A DNA stretch of 64,000 nucleotides, taken from assembly GCA_009760855.2 (NCBI GenBank), contig WPIO01000004.1, positions 14,277,501 through 14,341,500 of the forward strand, given 5' to 3'. Shown here in pieces: positions 24,251 to 32,452 of the stretch. Both the position numbers and the translations under genes were made by a program. The notes beneath the pieces were generated by a model, which saw nothing but the letters and a program-made list of their open reading frames with translations, was not told the DNA's origin and did no database searches. The stretch comes from Cristatella mucedo (lineage: Eukaryota; Bryozoa; Phylactolaemata; Cristatellidae). Every line of letters begins with the position of its first letter. Position 1 is the stretch's first letter.

Positions 24251-24257
24251 ATATAGA
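24251..24257 (+). promoter_or_regulatory. ATATAGA directly before ATG
   Basis: The heptamer ends at the base before the ATG at 24258, in the same arrangement as the ATPase and integrase starts. Confidence 0.6.
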
Positions 24258-24563
24258 ATGAACGTCTCTCGAATTCTCAGCTGTGATCAATATTGCACTC
24301 TTGATCTTGCACTCAAGATTTGCCAACAAAAAATGAAAGGTGTTGATCCTCGTATTATTAAGCACTCTCTTGACAAACTAATTCCCGACCTAGAAATTAA
24401 ATATCTCGACATCTTAGTAGAGATCTGTGACACCCGCGATAAGCGAATGGAATGTCTAGGTAAACTAATCGCAATGTTATCAGAATCCAAAAACAAGAAG
24501 AAGAAAGCCAAAGACAAAACGATGCGTCCAGATTGTAACATCGGCGTAATTAGCTTATTGTAG
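24258..24563 (+). CDS. Unknown 101-residue viral protein
   Basis: An intact frame starts MNVSRILSCDQYCTLDLAL and ends with a lysine-rich run (NKKKKAKDKT) and a short hydrophobic tail. The middle is predicted helical (LDKLIPDLEIKYLDILVEIC). The start is fixed by ATATAGA immediately upstream. It is one of the few element genes without any stop, and it precedes another intact gene. No family is recognised; it could be a small regulatory or core protein. Confidence 0.6.
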   Translation: MNVSRILSCDQYCTLDLALKICQQKMKGVDPRIIKHSLDKLIPDLEIKYLDILVEICDTRDKRMECLGKLIAMLSESKNKKKKAKDKTMRPDCNIGVISLL

Positions 24564-24601
24564 TATTTGTTTCTCTGTGTGCATGTATTTTTTTATCATT
24601 G

Positions 24602-24607
24602 TATAGA
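24602..24607 (+). promoter_or_regulatory. TATAGA upstream of ATG
   Basis: GTATAGAAAA ends at the ATG at 24611. It is a variant of the element's start-site motif. Confidence 0.5.
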
Positions 24608-24610
24608 AAA

Positions 24611-25129
24611 ATGGAAACCGTAACCAGTGATATCACTGATCCCAATCTCGCAACAACTGCAACAGCATTGAAAGCATATGTTGATTACCTGGTTAAGTCT
24701 AGGATGACCGCTTACGACGCTCAAACGTTTGACTCTGGTATCTCAGTAATGACTGACATTTCAGTAAGGAAATTCTACCAAGACGAATGTGAGGCTGAAG
24801 CACAAATAGTAATTACTTCCGGCATAGCAAAAGCTACTTCTGACCTAGAAACAACAGTTAGAAGCGAAGTTGATGCGCTTCTTGATATACCTGGCGAAAT
24901 CTCTGGATACACCACACGGATTGCAGGCCAACTACCAACCTTTTCCACAGTTGTTTCTGGAGTAACAGGCGCTAAGCCAGATATCTCCAGTATTGTGAAA
25001 GATGAGTGCTACGCAATTCTGCCTGACATGTCAGATGGAACGATCGCGCGCCAAAAGGCTGCTATTGCTGCACTTGCTGCTTCTTCATCTACTAGCGCAT
25101 CTGCTTTATCTACTTCAACTGCGCAGTAA
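24611..25129 (+). CDS. Unknown 172-residue viral protein
   Basis: An intact frame of 172 codons starts METVTSDITDPNLATTATAL. It is mostly polar and helical, with a C-terminal Ala/Ser/Thr-rich tail (AALAASSSTSASALSTS). There is no signal peptide or clear membrane segment. The start is chosen because TATAGA lies just upstream. It follows the 101-residue gene in the same orientation. Not recognised; its composition fits a virion or scaffold-type protein, but this is a guess. Confidence 0.55.
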   Translation: METVTSDITDPNLATTATALKAYVDYLVKSRMTAYDAQTFDSGISVMTDISVRKFYQDECEAEAQIVITSGIAKATSDLETTVRSEVDALLDIPGEISGYTTRIAGQLPTFSTVVSGVTGAKPDISSIVKDECYAILPDMSDGTIARQKAAIAALAASSSTSASALSTSTAQ

Positions 25130-25370
25130 AAAATTCCACTTAACATAGAAAATAATTCCTATAGAAACAAGGTGCACTGATGGTTTAACTGAGACTCAAG
25201 GCCAACAATTTAGCAATTTTAAAGTTTGTGTGTTCCCGATGGGCCGGATTGGAGACAATAGAGTCTCCTTGCTTGAATCACTGCGACTAGTACTAGAATA
25301 CAAAGCATTGAGGATTCCATGCACAGAATAAAAAAATGGCGGGAATCTTCGTAAAAGTCAGAGATGGCTT
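25130..25370 (+). pseudogene. Fragment of an unknown element gene
   Basis: A CTATAGAAA motif (25159-25167) precedes a short broken frame containing VCVFPMGRIGDNRVSLLESL. Stops follow. The motif suggests that a gene once started here. Nothing recognised. Confidence 0.3.
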
Positions 25371-25431
25371 AATTTTTTAAGAATTCCTGAAGGATCTCAA
25401 AATTGAAACAATTACTAACATCAGATCATAA

Positions 25432-25827
25432 TCATACTCTAAAACATAGAAACAACAAAGAAGATACAGAAAGCAATACATTCTGGACCGTTTGGAGAGT
25501 ATATTGAACCAAAGAGATATCTGCAGGAATCGCTGTACTGGCACTAGTCTGCTGTGTAAGATATTTATAAACAAAGTCAACTGAATGTAGTTTAGATATT
25601 ACTATTCCTATTAACACATCAGTTTCTATTGTTTTCTCTGGCGGATAAATATAATCTTCTGGATTGTAAGAAAAGTATGTTCCAATAATAGTATCAAATT
25701 TAAATGAAATAAATTTTAGATAGTTTGGAGAGATTATAAATCCCAAGATTATATAAACGGAAAAAAGAAGAGCCCTGCTACACCTAACATTGGAAACTAA
25801 GAATTCCTTTACATACTGTAGGGACAC
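25432..25827 (-). CDS. Hydrophobic minus-strand ORF, uncertain
   Basis: A frame of 131 codons has an early hydrophobic run (LLFSVYIILGFIISPNYL) and the segment FSYNPEDYIYPPEKTIETDV. It lies downstream of the minus-strand fibre genes and may be their continuation or a separate membrane-associated protein. The last third is poorly conserved-looking. No family recognised. Confidence 0.35.
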   Translation of the reverse strand: MSLQYVKEFLVSNVRCSRALLFSVYIILGFIISPNYLKFISFKFDTIIGTYFSYNPEDYIYPPEKTIETDVLIGIVISKLHSVDFVYKYLTQQTSASTAIPADISLVQYTLQTVQNVLLSVSSLLFLCFRV

Positions 25828-25849
25828 ACTTATTTCAAAACTCTTATTG

Positions 25850-26443
25850 CCAAGTGGTTTGGCTGTAACAATTTTTACTGTATAACTTAAAAAAGAGATT
25901 AATATTATATATTTTGCCTTCTTCTGCGCCTAGGATAGTTGAGACGGTTATTTCAATCCTGTCATAAGTAGGATTTTGCAGACTTACATCTACTTTCCTG
26001 GAAAGAGATTTATCATCTGTTTTTACAACATTACTTACTCTTGCTAGTGAGAGGATGCCGTACAGAGCTGGAGAAGTAGAGGTTAAAAATCTACTTGAAA
26101 TGGAAGCTTTCGTGTAAACCCCGCCCGCAACATTTCTAGAAACAAGAAATCGATTTACTTTTAAATTTTAGTTTATCGATGCGCCACCACTTCCAACGGT
26201 ATCAATATACTCCATTGTTGATATGTCAGTGCCATTTGCTGGACTTTGCACTCCGACATATTTTTTAGAGTTTGCAGATACATCTCCTCTTACTATTAAA
26301 TCGGAATCTTTCATCAGGAAATTGCAATCAGAATTTTCTTTAAAAACACCTTTTTTGGAATCAGCACGCATTCCATGATTTAAGATTTTATTACCTGCGA
26401 AATCTAGTGTTCCTTGCATGCCCAAGATCATTTGCGTTAACAT
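25850..26443 (-). pseudogene. Phage tail-fibre-like protein C
   Basis: The frame begins MLTQMILGMQGTLDFAGNKI and contains the fibre-type linker pattern (GDVSANSKKYVGVQSPANG, then TMEYID). It crosses one TAA near 26168 and continues in frame with a beta-rich C-terminal part (VNRFLVSRNVAGGVYTKAS; ITVSTILGAEEGKIYNINL). Repeats of this type trimerise in phage tail fibres. The start overlaps the end of fibre B. It probably encodes an attachment appendage; the role is inferred. Confidence 0.6.
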
Positions 26444-26449
26444 ATTCAA

Positions 26450-27288
26450 CCAAGAGTTATATAAACTATAATATTAATTTTGTTGCCATAGTAACCAGGC
26501 GTTGTATAGAAAGTAATGCTATCTATATGCTTTTTATTAGTGTCTAATGTGCAACAACCAAACACTGCGTCATTTGTTTCTGTGTAAAAGCTAGAGCTTA
26601 AGAGCTGGATTTGTGCAGTAGCTGTGCTATTACCTAGATAATATATTGCTGCTACAACAAATAACCCTTGTGGAACAGAAACGATGCCTAAAGTGTTCGT
26701 CCACTTTCTAGTATCACCATTGGATATTCCATTAAAACCAACAGTAACTATGATATCATCTATTACTAATTTTAGCTATCTGTATCTAACTCCATCATTA
26801 TCATCAACCGGGTCAGTTAAAATTTTGATCGAGTTTCCTCTCATGCCCAGATTCCCAGTGATAGCTCCACCAGTTGTTCTAACAAAGTTGCTATCTAAGT
26901 AACTTCTATTTGGAACATCGTTATCAGAATAAGGAGGACTACTAACATTAATCAAACAATTAACAGTTAAAGTTCCTGTAACTTCTCCACCAGTTAATGG
27001 TAACTTTGTATCTGCATAGTCCTTCGTTGCCGCATCACTTGGATTCACAGGATTAGCAACTCGATAATAATTCATATCAAGGTCGCCATCTGCCGTAGTT
27101 CCTCTAGAAAGTTTAGTGACACATTTTGTATCAATGTACTTTCTATTCACTTCATCACCAAGATCAACAGGATCACCTACATTTTTTATTAGGTTTCCAT
27201 TCATGTTCAAGTTACCAGAAAGAATATCACCCGTCTTTCTAATATAGTTCTTCGTCCTGGCCTCCTTACGCCTGTAGCCCAGTGACAT
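26450..27288 (-). pseudogene. Phage tail-fibre-like protein B
   Basis: Starts MSLGYRRKEARTKNYI, then has four fibre repeats of the pattern G-x-L-x-M-N-G-N-x-I-x-N-V-G-D-P, each ending in a Y-x-D/Y-I-D/Y-A-D type motif (NRKYID, TKDYADTK, NRSYLD). A single TAG near 26776 is followed in frame by a beta-rich C-terminal domain (VTVGFNGISNGDTRKW; FYTTPGYYGNKINIIVYI). Such repeats are typical of phage tail-fibre stalks. It is the largest of four related genes here, and the start is fixed by TATATAGA four bases or so upstream. Confidence 0.7.
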
Positions 27289-27290
27289 TT

Positions 27291-27298
27291 TCTATATA
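27291..27298 (-). promoter_or_regulatory. TATATAGA upstream of fibre B
   Basis: On the minus strand TTTATATAGAAA lies directly before the ATG at 27288. It is a variant of the element motif. Confidence 0.55.
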
Positions 27299-27810
27299 AA
27301 GTTAATCATAAACTCAATATAGCTTACTAACTTATCAAATACAAGATTATTGATCCCATATCTGCAGCTTCCATCGATCCCAATAATCATCATCAAAGTC
27401 CCAGTAACCCTATAAGTGCTATCGCTAGTCAATTCCACAACAACTCCAGTTTTACCATTGCTCCACATCACATTGGAGACAAAGGCGCAGTTTGCAACAC
27501 TCCCAGGAATAAATGTTGGGATATGAGTTGCATACCCTACTTTGTTGCCTTTTGCATCAACTACTTGTATATCAGCAGGAGTAACTTGAACAGACGAGGA
27601 TTCTGTGTCTTTGCCGTTAATTCGAGTTTCAAAGTTTCTAAGTTCCAGCAAAATAGCAAAACCGGTTATTTTCATGTACTGAATGTTGCACTACTGCTTA
27701 GCAATATTAACGTATTGTTTGGAAATCAAATCACGATCTTGCAGATTAGTAATCCTAGTGTTACCTAAATCAAGATTTCCCTTGGAAACACCAGCAAAAT
27801 ATTGCGACAT
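27292..27810 (-). pseudogene. Phage tail-fibre-like protein A
   Basis: The frame starts MSQYFAGVSKGNLDLG and has one fibre repeat (GNTRITNLQDRDLISKQYVN), a TAG near 27694, then a beta-rich domain of about 125 residues (RINGKDTESSSVQVTPADIQ; STYRVTGTLMMIIGIDG). The architecture is a short stalk plus a globular head. It is transcribed before fibre B. A SINE has inserted just upstream and probably removed its promoter. Confidence 0.6.
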
Positions 27811-27825
27811 TGACCTTAAAGTCCA

Positions 27826-28150
27826 TAATTGATTAATTTGTAAGGCCTCGCAGAATTAAAACCAGTTCCATCTGCAGAATAAATAAATAAATTAATTAAT
27901 CCTAGCTGATTAAACAGCCTCTTTTTGTATAGAGACAGAAGAGCCTTTATGGCTATCACCACCGCTTGCAGTGGCGATAAAGAATCGCCCACCGCAGGAA
28001 TCGAACCCACGACCTCGGGACCAAGGTCAAGAAATCAACCGCCTTACCTAGTGTGCCATCACGGCTCACTGACCAGATATCCCTTTGATATTTGTACAAC
28101 CGAGTTGCATGCTCATTATAGCTCAAGTCTTAGGCAATAAATAACTATTA
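27826..28150 (-). mobile_element. tRNA-derived SINE (second family)
   Basis: On the minus strand the head carries GTGGGTTCGATTCCTGC, a good tRNA B box, with an A-box-like GGCACACTAGGTAAGGCGG. The rest includes TAAATAAATTAATTAATCC on the plus strand. A related head occurs at 49858-49975. It separates fibre A from the small divergent gene at 28155-28340. Confidence 0.75.
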
Positions 28151-28154
28151 TTTC

Positions 28155-28340
28155 CTACAGAGTGAAAGACTGGGATGCTTTTGATAGCACCTGGCCTCCG
28201 AAGTCAGTACTAACAGCATGCGACAGATTAATGGCATCTGTATCTGATACAGCGTAGGGGAGGGGCAAATGCTGTAATCTTGTTGTAAATGCAATCCAAA
28301 TCTGAATATAGCATCCATAGATTTTTGTAATTAATTCCAT
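28155..28340 (-). CDS. Small divergent viral ORF, unknown
   Basis: Sixty-one codons starting MELITKIYGCYIQIWIAFTT and ending at TAG. The ATG abuts the palindrome TCTATATAGA, whose other side abuts the ATG of the plus-strand gene at 28351. That placement supports a real gene and a shared promoter. The first 20 residues are hydrophobic enough for a membrane or signal segment. Not recognised. Confidence 0.5.
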   Translation of the reverse strand: MELITKIYGCYIQIWIAFTTRLQHLPLPYAVSDTDAINLSHAVSTDFGGQVLSKASQSFTL

Positions 28341-28350
28341 TCTATATAGA
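28341..28350. promoter_or_regulatory. Palindrome TCTATATAGA between two divergent ATGs
   Basis: The perfect 10-bp palindrome is the whole intergenic space between CAT (minus-strand start, 28338-28340) and ATG (plus-strand start, 28351). It is the best example of the element-wide motif. Confidence 0.75.
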
Positions 28351-28704
28351 ATGGGATTGAATATTAGCAAACAGAAGTTAAGCAGATTGATGACTGGTAA
28401 AAGAATCAGAGTGAAATTTGAAGATATTTGTGTTGTAACTGAGATTGAGTTTAATAAGGCAGCGTTGAATAAACTTAAGAAAGGTTTAGAAACAGGAACA
28501 GGTACTACAATCCAACTGAGTAAATTTGGTGAAATTATAGATGAATTAAAGGAAGGTTTTCGTACTACTAAAGATATTGTGTCGGGAGCTAATATTGGAG
28601 CAGAAGTTATTTCCAAGAGTGTTATCAAACTTTCACCAAAATTAGTAGCAAGGTTATCATTGTCTGCATCGAATGAAATTGCAGGCATAATATCAAAAGT
28701 CTAA
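28351..28704 (+). CDS. Virion core-like small basic protein
   Basis: An intact frame of 117 codons starts MGLNISKQKLSRLMTGKRIR. The pattern of a short S-K-x-x-L-x-x-G-K start, then a lysine-rich helix (KLKKGLETGTGTTIQLSKFG) resembles the small core proteins of adintoviruses and Polintons (K-L-x-x-G-K-x-V-x-L-K repeats). The C-terminal half is a predicted helix. It is followed by membrane and coiled-coil genes in the same direction. Family assignment is by pattern only. Confidence 0.55.
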   Translation: MGLNISKQKLSRLMTGKRIRVKFEDICVVTEIEFNKAALNKLKKGLETGTGTTIQLSKFGEIIDELKEGFRTTKDIVSGANIGAEVISKSVIKLSPKLVARLSLSASNEIAGIISKV

Positions 28705-28720
28705 GGGTCCTTGAAAGTAA

Positions 28721-29340
28721 TTGGCTGTCACCAAAGTTTTCGGCGTATTTTTGAGTGGAGTTACTGGAATTGTCGATCTAAGATTGTTTATCAAGGAAAT
28801 AGCTGCTGATATTGCTTCTGGAAAATATGGGCACACTTCGAGGAAAACTATTCCTCAAAAGATTGAGGGATTGCAGAAAATAATTTCAAGTTTGGGAATG
28901 GGATTTTATATCAATGAAATATTGATTGAAGCAGAAAAAACAATTCCAACTGGTATGAAAATCCGTCGCAGATCCTTAGTAGTGTATTTAGTGAGGAGAT
29001 TTCTTGGGATGCTACAGCTCTAGATCCAAAATCTTAGTCAAAGAATTTCCTTGAAGTAAGGGGCGGATTGTTGCCTCCGATTCCTGCGATTGTAGCAACT
29101 ATAGCTTCGATTATTTGAGCTGTTGTAACTGGTGTTTAAATAGCTGTGACAGTGGCAGGTTTTACCAAAAAAATAGACGATATCACAATGTTTACTGCTA
29201 AAGCTCCACCATTTGAAACACATGAGCAGAGACTATCTGCATTGGAGTTACAAGATTCTAGATTAAAGAATGCCATTCCAGATTTGAAAGCAAAATTGGA
29301 GATTCTTCAGAAAGGGATAGATATTGATATGTCGCAATAG
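28721..29340 (+). pseudogene. Membrane plus coiled-coil viral protein, broken
   Basis: A first open part (LAVTKVFGVFLSGVTGIVDL to RRSL) changes frame near 28975 and continues with two or three stops to TAG at 29338. The later part has a long hydrophobic segment (GGLLPPIPAIVATIASII and onward to IAVTVAGF), then a heptad-like helix (EQRLSALELQDSRLKNAIPD; LEILQKGIDIDM). It probably makes one membrane-anchored coiled-coil protein. Not assigned to a family. Confidence 0.45.
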
Positions 29341-29648
29341 GTTGATGTAAAAGACTTAAGAGGACGTTTGGCCTATATAAACAAAGGTAAGCAGCTTGTT
29401 AAAGTTTCAGGAGTTGATTATAGTCTAGAGTTGAAAGAAGCAATAAAAGAGTAGAACAGTCAGCGATTGGTAGAAAGACTTGTGACTAAAAATCAGAAAG
29501 CGCCACATTGCTGGCAAAATTGTATGCTGAAGGCAAATCACAGAAAGAGATACATCGAGAAGTTTTGCAATTGAGAGACGAGTTGAAGCGCAGCGCAGGT
29601 GTAAGAATTGACAATCTGTATATCTTACTAGTTTGCTATCATCTGTAA
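29341..29648 (+). pseudogene. Unknown helical fragment
   Basis: The frame continues as VDVKDLRGRLAYINKGKQLV to a TAG, then shifts to AKLYAEGKSQKEIHREVLQL and stops at TAA. It is charged and helical, and may be the end of the preceding gene. Not recognised. Confidence 0.3.
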
Positions 29649-29679
29649 GACAGTAAGTAAAATTAAGTCGCGCAAATTG

Positions 29680-30160
29680 TAAATGTAAGCGAAATGATTC
29701 TAGGTCTCGCGCTTCTGCTGCTGCAACAGGATCAATAAAACAACCAAGAGGATATTTATGGTTGTCAATTTTAATATATGATTCCCATTTCTGCGCCCCT
29801 CGATTGAAAGAAACGCCGATAAACTTTTATGTGTTGTTGCACTTTCTCACCACATTTCTCATGTTCTCCAAATGCATTGCTTCTTGCAAATTACATATTC
29901 TATTATTTAAATTTATCATTGCCCATATGATCCAACTCAAACACGGGATTATTTCCACTAACAATCAACCACGTGACGCGATGTGCCTGATAAGTCTTGC
30001 CATTGATTTTTAAAACTAGATAAACATTAAAATTAATTGTACCCGCTTCTTCTCCAGCTCTTGCGCTACCACGATTTACTTTCCACAAAAATTTCCCAGT
30101 ATTAGGATCATAATCAAGCAATTCCATTACTCTCTTGCGAAATGCTGTAACTTCGCTCAT
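29680..30160 (-). pseudogene. HNH endonuclease with AP2-like DNA-binding domain
   Basis: The N-terminus MSEVTAFRKRVMELLDYDPN, then GKFLWKVNRGSARAGEEAG and the core HRVTWL...FELDHMGND, match the HNH endonuclease family common in phages. After a frameshift near 29920 the frame reads NRICNLQEAMHLENMRN and, past one stop, an AP2-like module (FIGVSFNRGAQKWESYIKI; YPLGCFIDPVAAAEA). The family is usually a free-standing homing nuclease. It lies antisense between the coiled-coil and phospholipase genes. Confidence 0.75.
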
Positions 30161-30165
30161 TTTCT

Positions 30166-30174
30166 CTTATATAG
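30166..30174 (-). promoter_or_regulatory. CTATATAAG upstream of HNH gene
   Basis: On the minus strand CTATATAAGAGAAA lies directly before the ATG at 30160. It is a TATA-like variant of the element motif. Confidence 0.45.
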
Positions 30175-30191
30175 CAGTTTTGTCTGTTAAA

Positions 30192-30437
30192 TCAATCATC
30201 TGTGCATCTAACTAATCTGTTATCTTTAGTCAAAGTATATTTATAGTTTAGTGAATCAGTTTCACGAAGCAAATAAAGTATTAGGTCTCTATCGTAAGCA
30301 AGTCCTGCTTCCTTCTCAGTATCAAAGTAATGCCCATATGCACACCATTTTTCCCTATCTTTGTCGAAAGTTGCGCCGTTGTATTTTCTAACTTTCAAGA
30401 ACAAATCATCAAGACATAATTCAATATCGCCCATTTC
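30192..30437 (-). CDS. AP2-like domain protein, probable endonuclease partner
   Basis: From an ATG about four codons inside the longest frame the product starts MGDIELCLDDLFLKVRKYNG. It contains FDKDREKWCAYGHYFDTEKE followed by AGLAYDRD, the typical AP2-type strand-strand-helix pattern seen in HNH-AP2 proteins. The frame is intact for about 80 codons. It lies immediately upstream of the HNH gene on the same strand, so it could be a broken-off N-terminal domain or a second homing gene. Confidence 0.5.
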   Translation of the reverse strand, partial: EMGDIELCLDDLFLKVRKYNGATFDKDREKWCAYGHYFDTEKEAGLAYDRDLILYLLRETDSLNYKYTLTKDNRLVRCTDD

Positions 30438-30597
30438 CCCAATACACAAAACTTTTTTGGACCGCTAAATTAAAAATTCAAAGTAGTACAGAGAATGTCG
30501 TCGTACCAGAAATGTTTTTAAGCCTCTCTGAGCACCAGAAAACGAGATAAAACAGAGTAAAGAACCAATTTCCCCGAGATTTACAAAGGATGCTTTG

Positions 30598-31254
30598 TAT
30601 GGTTCTGATGTCATTCTTGTCACCAAAACTCAACTTTCTAGGATTGAAAATCATAGGATTTCTAACTCGTGTTTAATTCTGCGTTTTAGTGCAACCCAGC
30701 TGAAAGCAACGCACAGAGTAGGAGGACGTTTTCTTGAAACAATTGCAACTTAAATCTTTGGCGGACGCGAGCAACATCTGTGCTCGCCTGCTGGAAATCC
30801 TGGAGAATTTTTACAAGACGGAAGCTTTAAAAAAACAGGAAATTAATCATTTGTCGGACCTTTCACAAAATTCAGGGAACGCTTGGACCAGGGTAACACT
30901 AGCGTGAATGTTCTGGACAAAGCAGCACTCAATCATGATTACATCTATGGACAAACGTCTTCTGATCTTGAGCCAAAAAGAACACAAATAAGAAACATAC
31001 CTGACCTTGTTCTAGCTGAAGCAGCTGCTAGGATTTCATTAGATCCTAGGCAGCCTGATTATGTTCGCAATGATGCTAAAACTGTAGCTGCGATAATGAG
31101 TGCGAAAGCACAACTTGGCTTTGACCTAACTGATACGTTTGCTAGTGATTTCCTGAAAGACAAAGTGTCTAATCCTGCAAGCCTCACAAAAATTAAGAAC
31201 TATTCTAAAAACTTAATTAATAGAACGCTTGACATTACTCGCCTTAAAAAATAA
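30598..31254 (+). pseudogene. Core-domain plus phospholipase A2-like protein
   Basis: One frame holds two TAA stops. The first part (LVTKTQLSRIE; LRFSATQLKATHRVGGRFLE) matches the small core/membrane protein pattern of adintoviruses and Polintons. The second part, from FVGPFTKFRERLDQGN through LDKAALNHDYIYG, matches the parvovirus-type phospholipase A2 domain: a calcium-loop-like GPF and the catalytic His-Asp pair in HDY. The helical end has AAARISLDPRQPDYVRND. In viruses with this domain it breaches a membrane during entry. Confidence 0.7.
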
Positions 31255-31309
31255 CTCACGCACCCAATGTTTTTGTTTATTTGTTTTGTTTGTTTTCGCA
31301 TAACCAGTC

Positions 31310-31790
31310 TAAAACTCAGGTGGATCAAACACTTCACGCTCTGTGCTCACAGATTTGTACAGCTTTACCTGCTCAAGTTTAAGTCTGAGATTCAATCTTG
31401 GAACTCCTTGGTAATACTCTTTCGACACAACTTCCATCAAAAAGCCCAGTAACACAAAAATTATTTCCAAGCTTTTGAATTAATTCTGCAGGATTTGAAA
31501 ATTTAACGATTTATTTGGCGATTCTTATCATTAAAGAACAGCGTTTGCTTTTTCACAAAATCAATGCGCGCACCAACTGTTGCCCTTGGACTAAAATCAA
31601 CTGACGCAAGTTCTAATCCAGTGCTAGCGTGATTTAAAATTTCCTGAATCATTAGAAGAATTTCTTGAGTAAGGTAAATGTATGCATTGTAATAAGGCTT
31701 AGAGTCTTTTGAAATCTTCTCCTCAATGTGTACACGCGCTGGCTTTCCCTTGGGAAAGTCAATGACATTAGATTCAGAAGAACGAGGCAT
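31310..31790 (-). pseudogene. Unknown viral protein of about 160 residues
   Basis: An open part of 95 codons starts MPRSSESNVIDFPKGKPARV and ends after FNDKNRQINR at TAA near 31503. After a frameshift the reading continues with KEYYQGVPRLNLRLKLEQVK and EREVFDPPEF before TAG. Its start overlaps the 3' end of the protease gene. Not recognised; the ordered beta-rich stretch suggests a structural protein. Confidence 0.45.
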
Positions 31791-32059
31791 CTTGATCCAC
31801 AGTTAGTTTCTTAGTAATCTTGCAGTTGAAATGTTGAAAAACTGGGCACAACGCCAAAATTTTCAACAACTTCGGGCATTGGAGGAGCACCAAATGAGTC
31901 AAAATAGTAGCAATTTGTCCCTTGTTTGCAGCAAGCTATCCAATAAAAAATTGCACGATCGTTTCCACCAGTATTGCAAATGAAGCATTCTTTTACTTTA
32001 GGCTTCATTAGCTGCAGCTCATCTCTTGCAAACACACCTCGGAAATTTGGCATCTTCAA
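31755..32059 (-). pseudogene. Adenain/Ulp1-like cysteine protease (maturation protease)
   Basis: The family cleaves capsid precursors during assembly. Visible parts are NFRGVFARDELQ, a block ending FYWIACCKQGTNCYYFDSFG with the catalytic Asp in YFDSFG, and FQLQDY followed in frame by TAA and then CGSRCL, which carries the expected catalytic Cys. The catalytic His position (before W-I) is Tyr here, and the stop precedes the Cys, so the enzyme is inactive. It is about 80-100 residues, as usual for Polinton proteases. The next minus-strand gene starts inside its 3' end. Confidence 0.8.
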
Positions 32060-32090
32060 CTTTTGACGTAATAAAGTAGTTCAGTGTCAA

Positions 32091-32441
32091 TTAATGCGGA
32101 TGATTTATTTTTTCTAGTTCAATGAGAGCTTCATCGAGATCCTGCAGTAATTCTTCTTTGCTCTTTTTTACTTCACTTCCCCTAAGTTTTCCATGTGTTA
32201 GGGCTCCCTGTCCTCGCAGTTTTCCATGAGTTAATACTCCTTGCCCATTTGGTTTACCGTGAGTTAATGCACCTTCACCCGTTTGGTGCAGAGGAACAAA
32301 ATTGGATTTCTTATGCTCACAAATCATGCAAACAGCTTTTAGAATGCCGCTAATTCCCTTTGGACCTTGGATCTCACTGTACTCTTCATGAAGATTGTCC
32401 GTGTGCTTTTTTCACTCCAAGCAGTTAATTTTTCCTTCAAT
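32091..32441 (-). pseudogene. Zinc-ribbon protein with THGK repeats
   Basis: The frame begins as an ATT codon one base from the palindromic motif and carries a TGA near the second zinc ligand. It reads HTDNLHEEYSEIQGPKGISG and CMICEHKKSNF, a C-x-x-C...C-x-x-C zinc-ribbon layout like the small DUF5679-type proteins in large DNA viruses. Then come three near-identical repeats (GALTHGK, GVLTHGK, GALTHGK) and a helix (SKEELLQDLDEALIELEK). Start and one ligand are decayed. Divergent from the ATPase. Confidence 0.55.
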
Positions 32442-32442
32442 C

Positions 32443-32452
32443 TCTATATAGA
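32443..32452. promoter_or_regulatory. Palindrome TCTATATAGA at the ATPase start
   Basis: The palindrome ends at the base before the ATPase ATG (32453). On the minus side it lies one base from the decayed first codon of the zinc-ribbon gene, so it appears bidirectional. Confidence 0.75.

Noticed and set aside
27940-28080. tRNA gene
   Set aside because: The A- and B-box-like parts belong to a SINE head. The acceptor stem and cloverleaf do not close, and a retroposon body follows. The same holds at 16808, 49858, 55331 and 63763.
28155-28688. 177-codon minus-strand frame opposite the core-like gene
   Set aside because: Only its last part (28155-28340) starts at a motif-linked ATG. The rest is antisense to the plus-strand gene.
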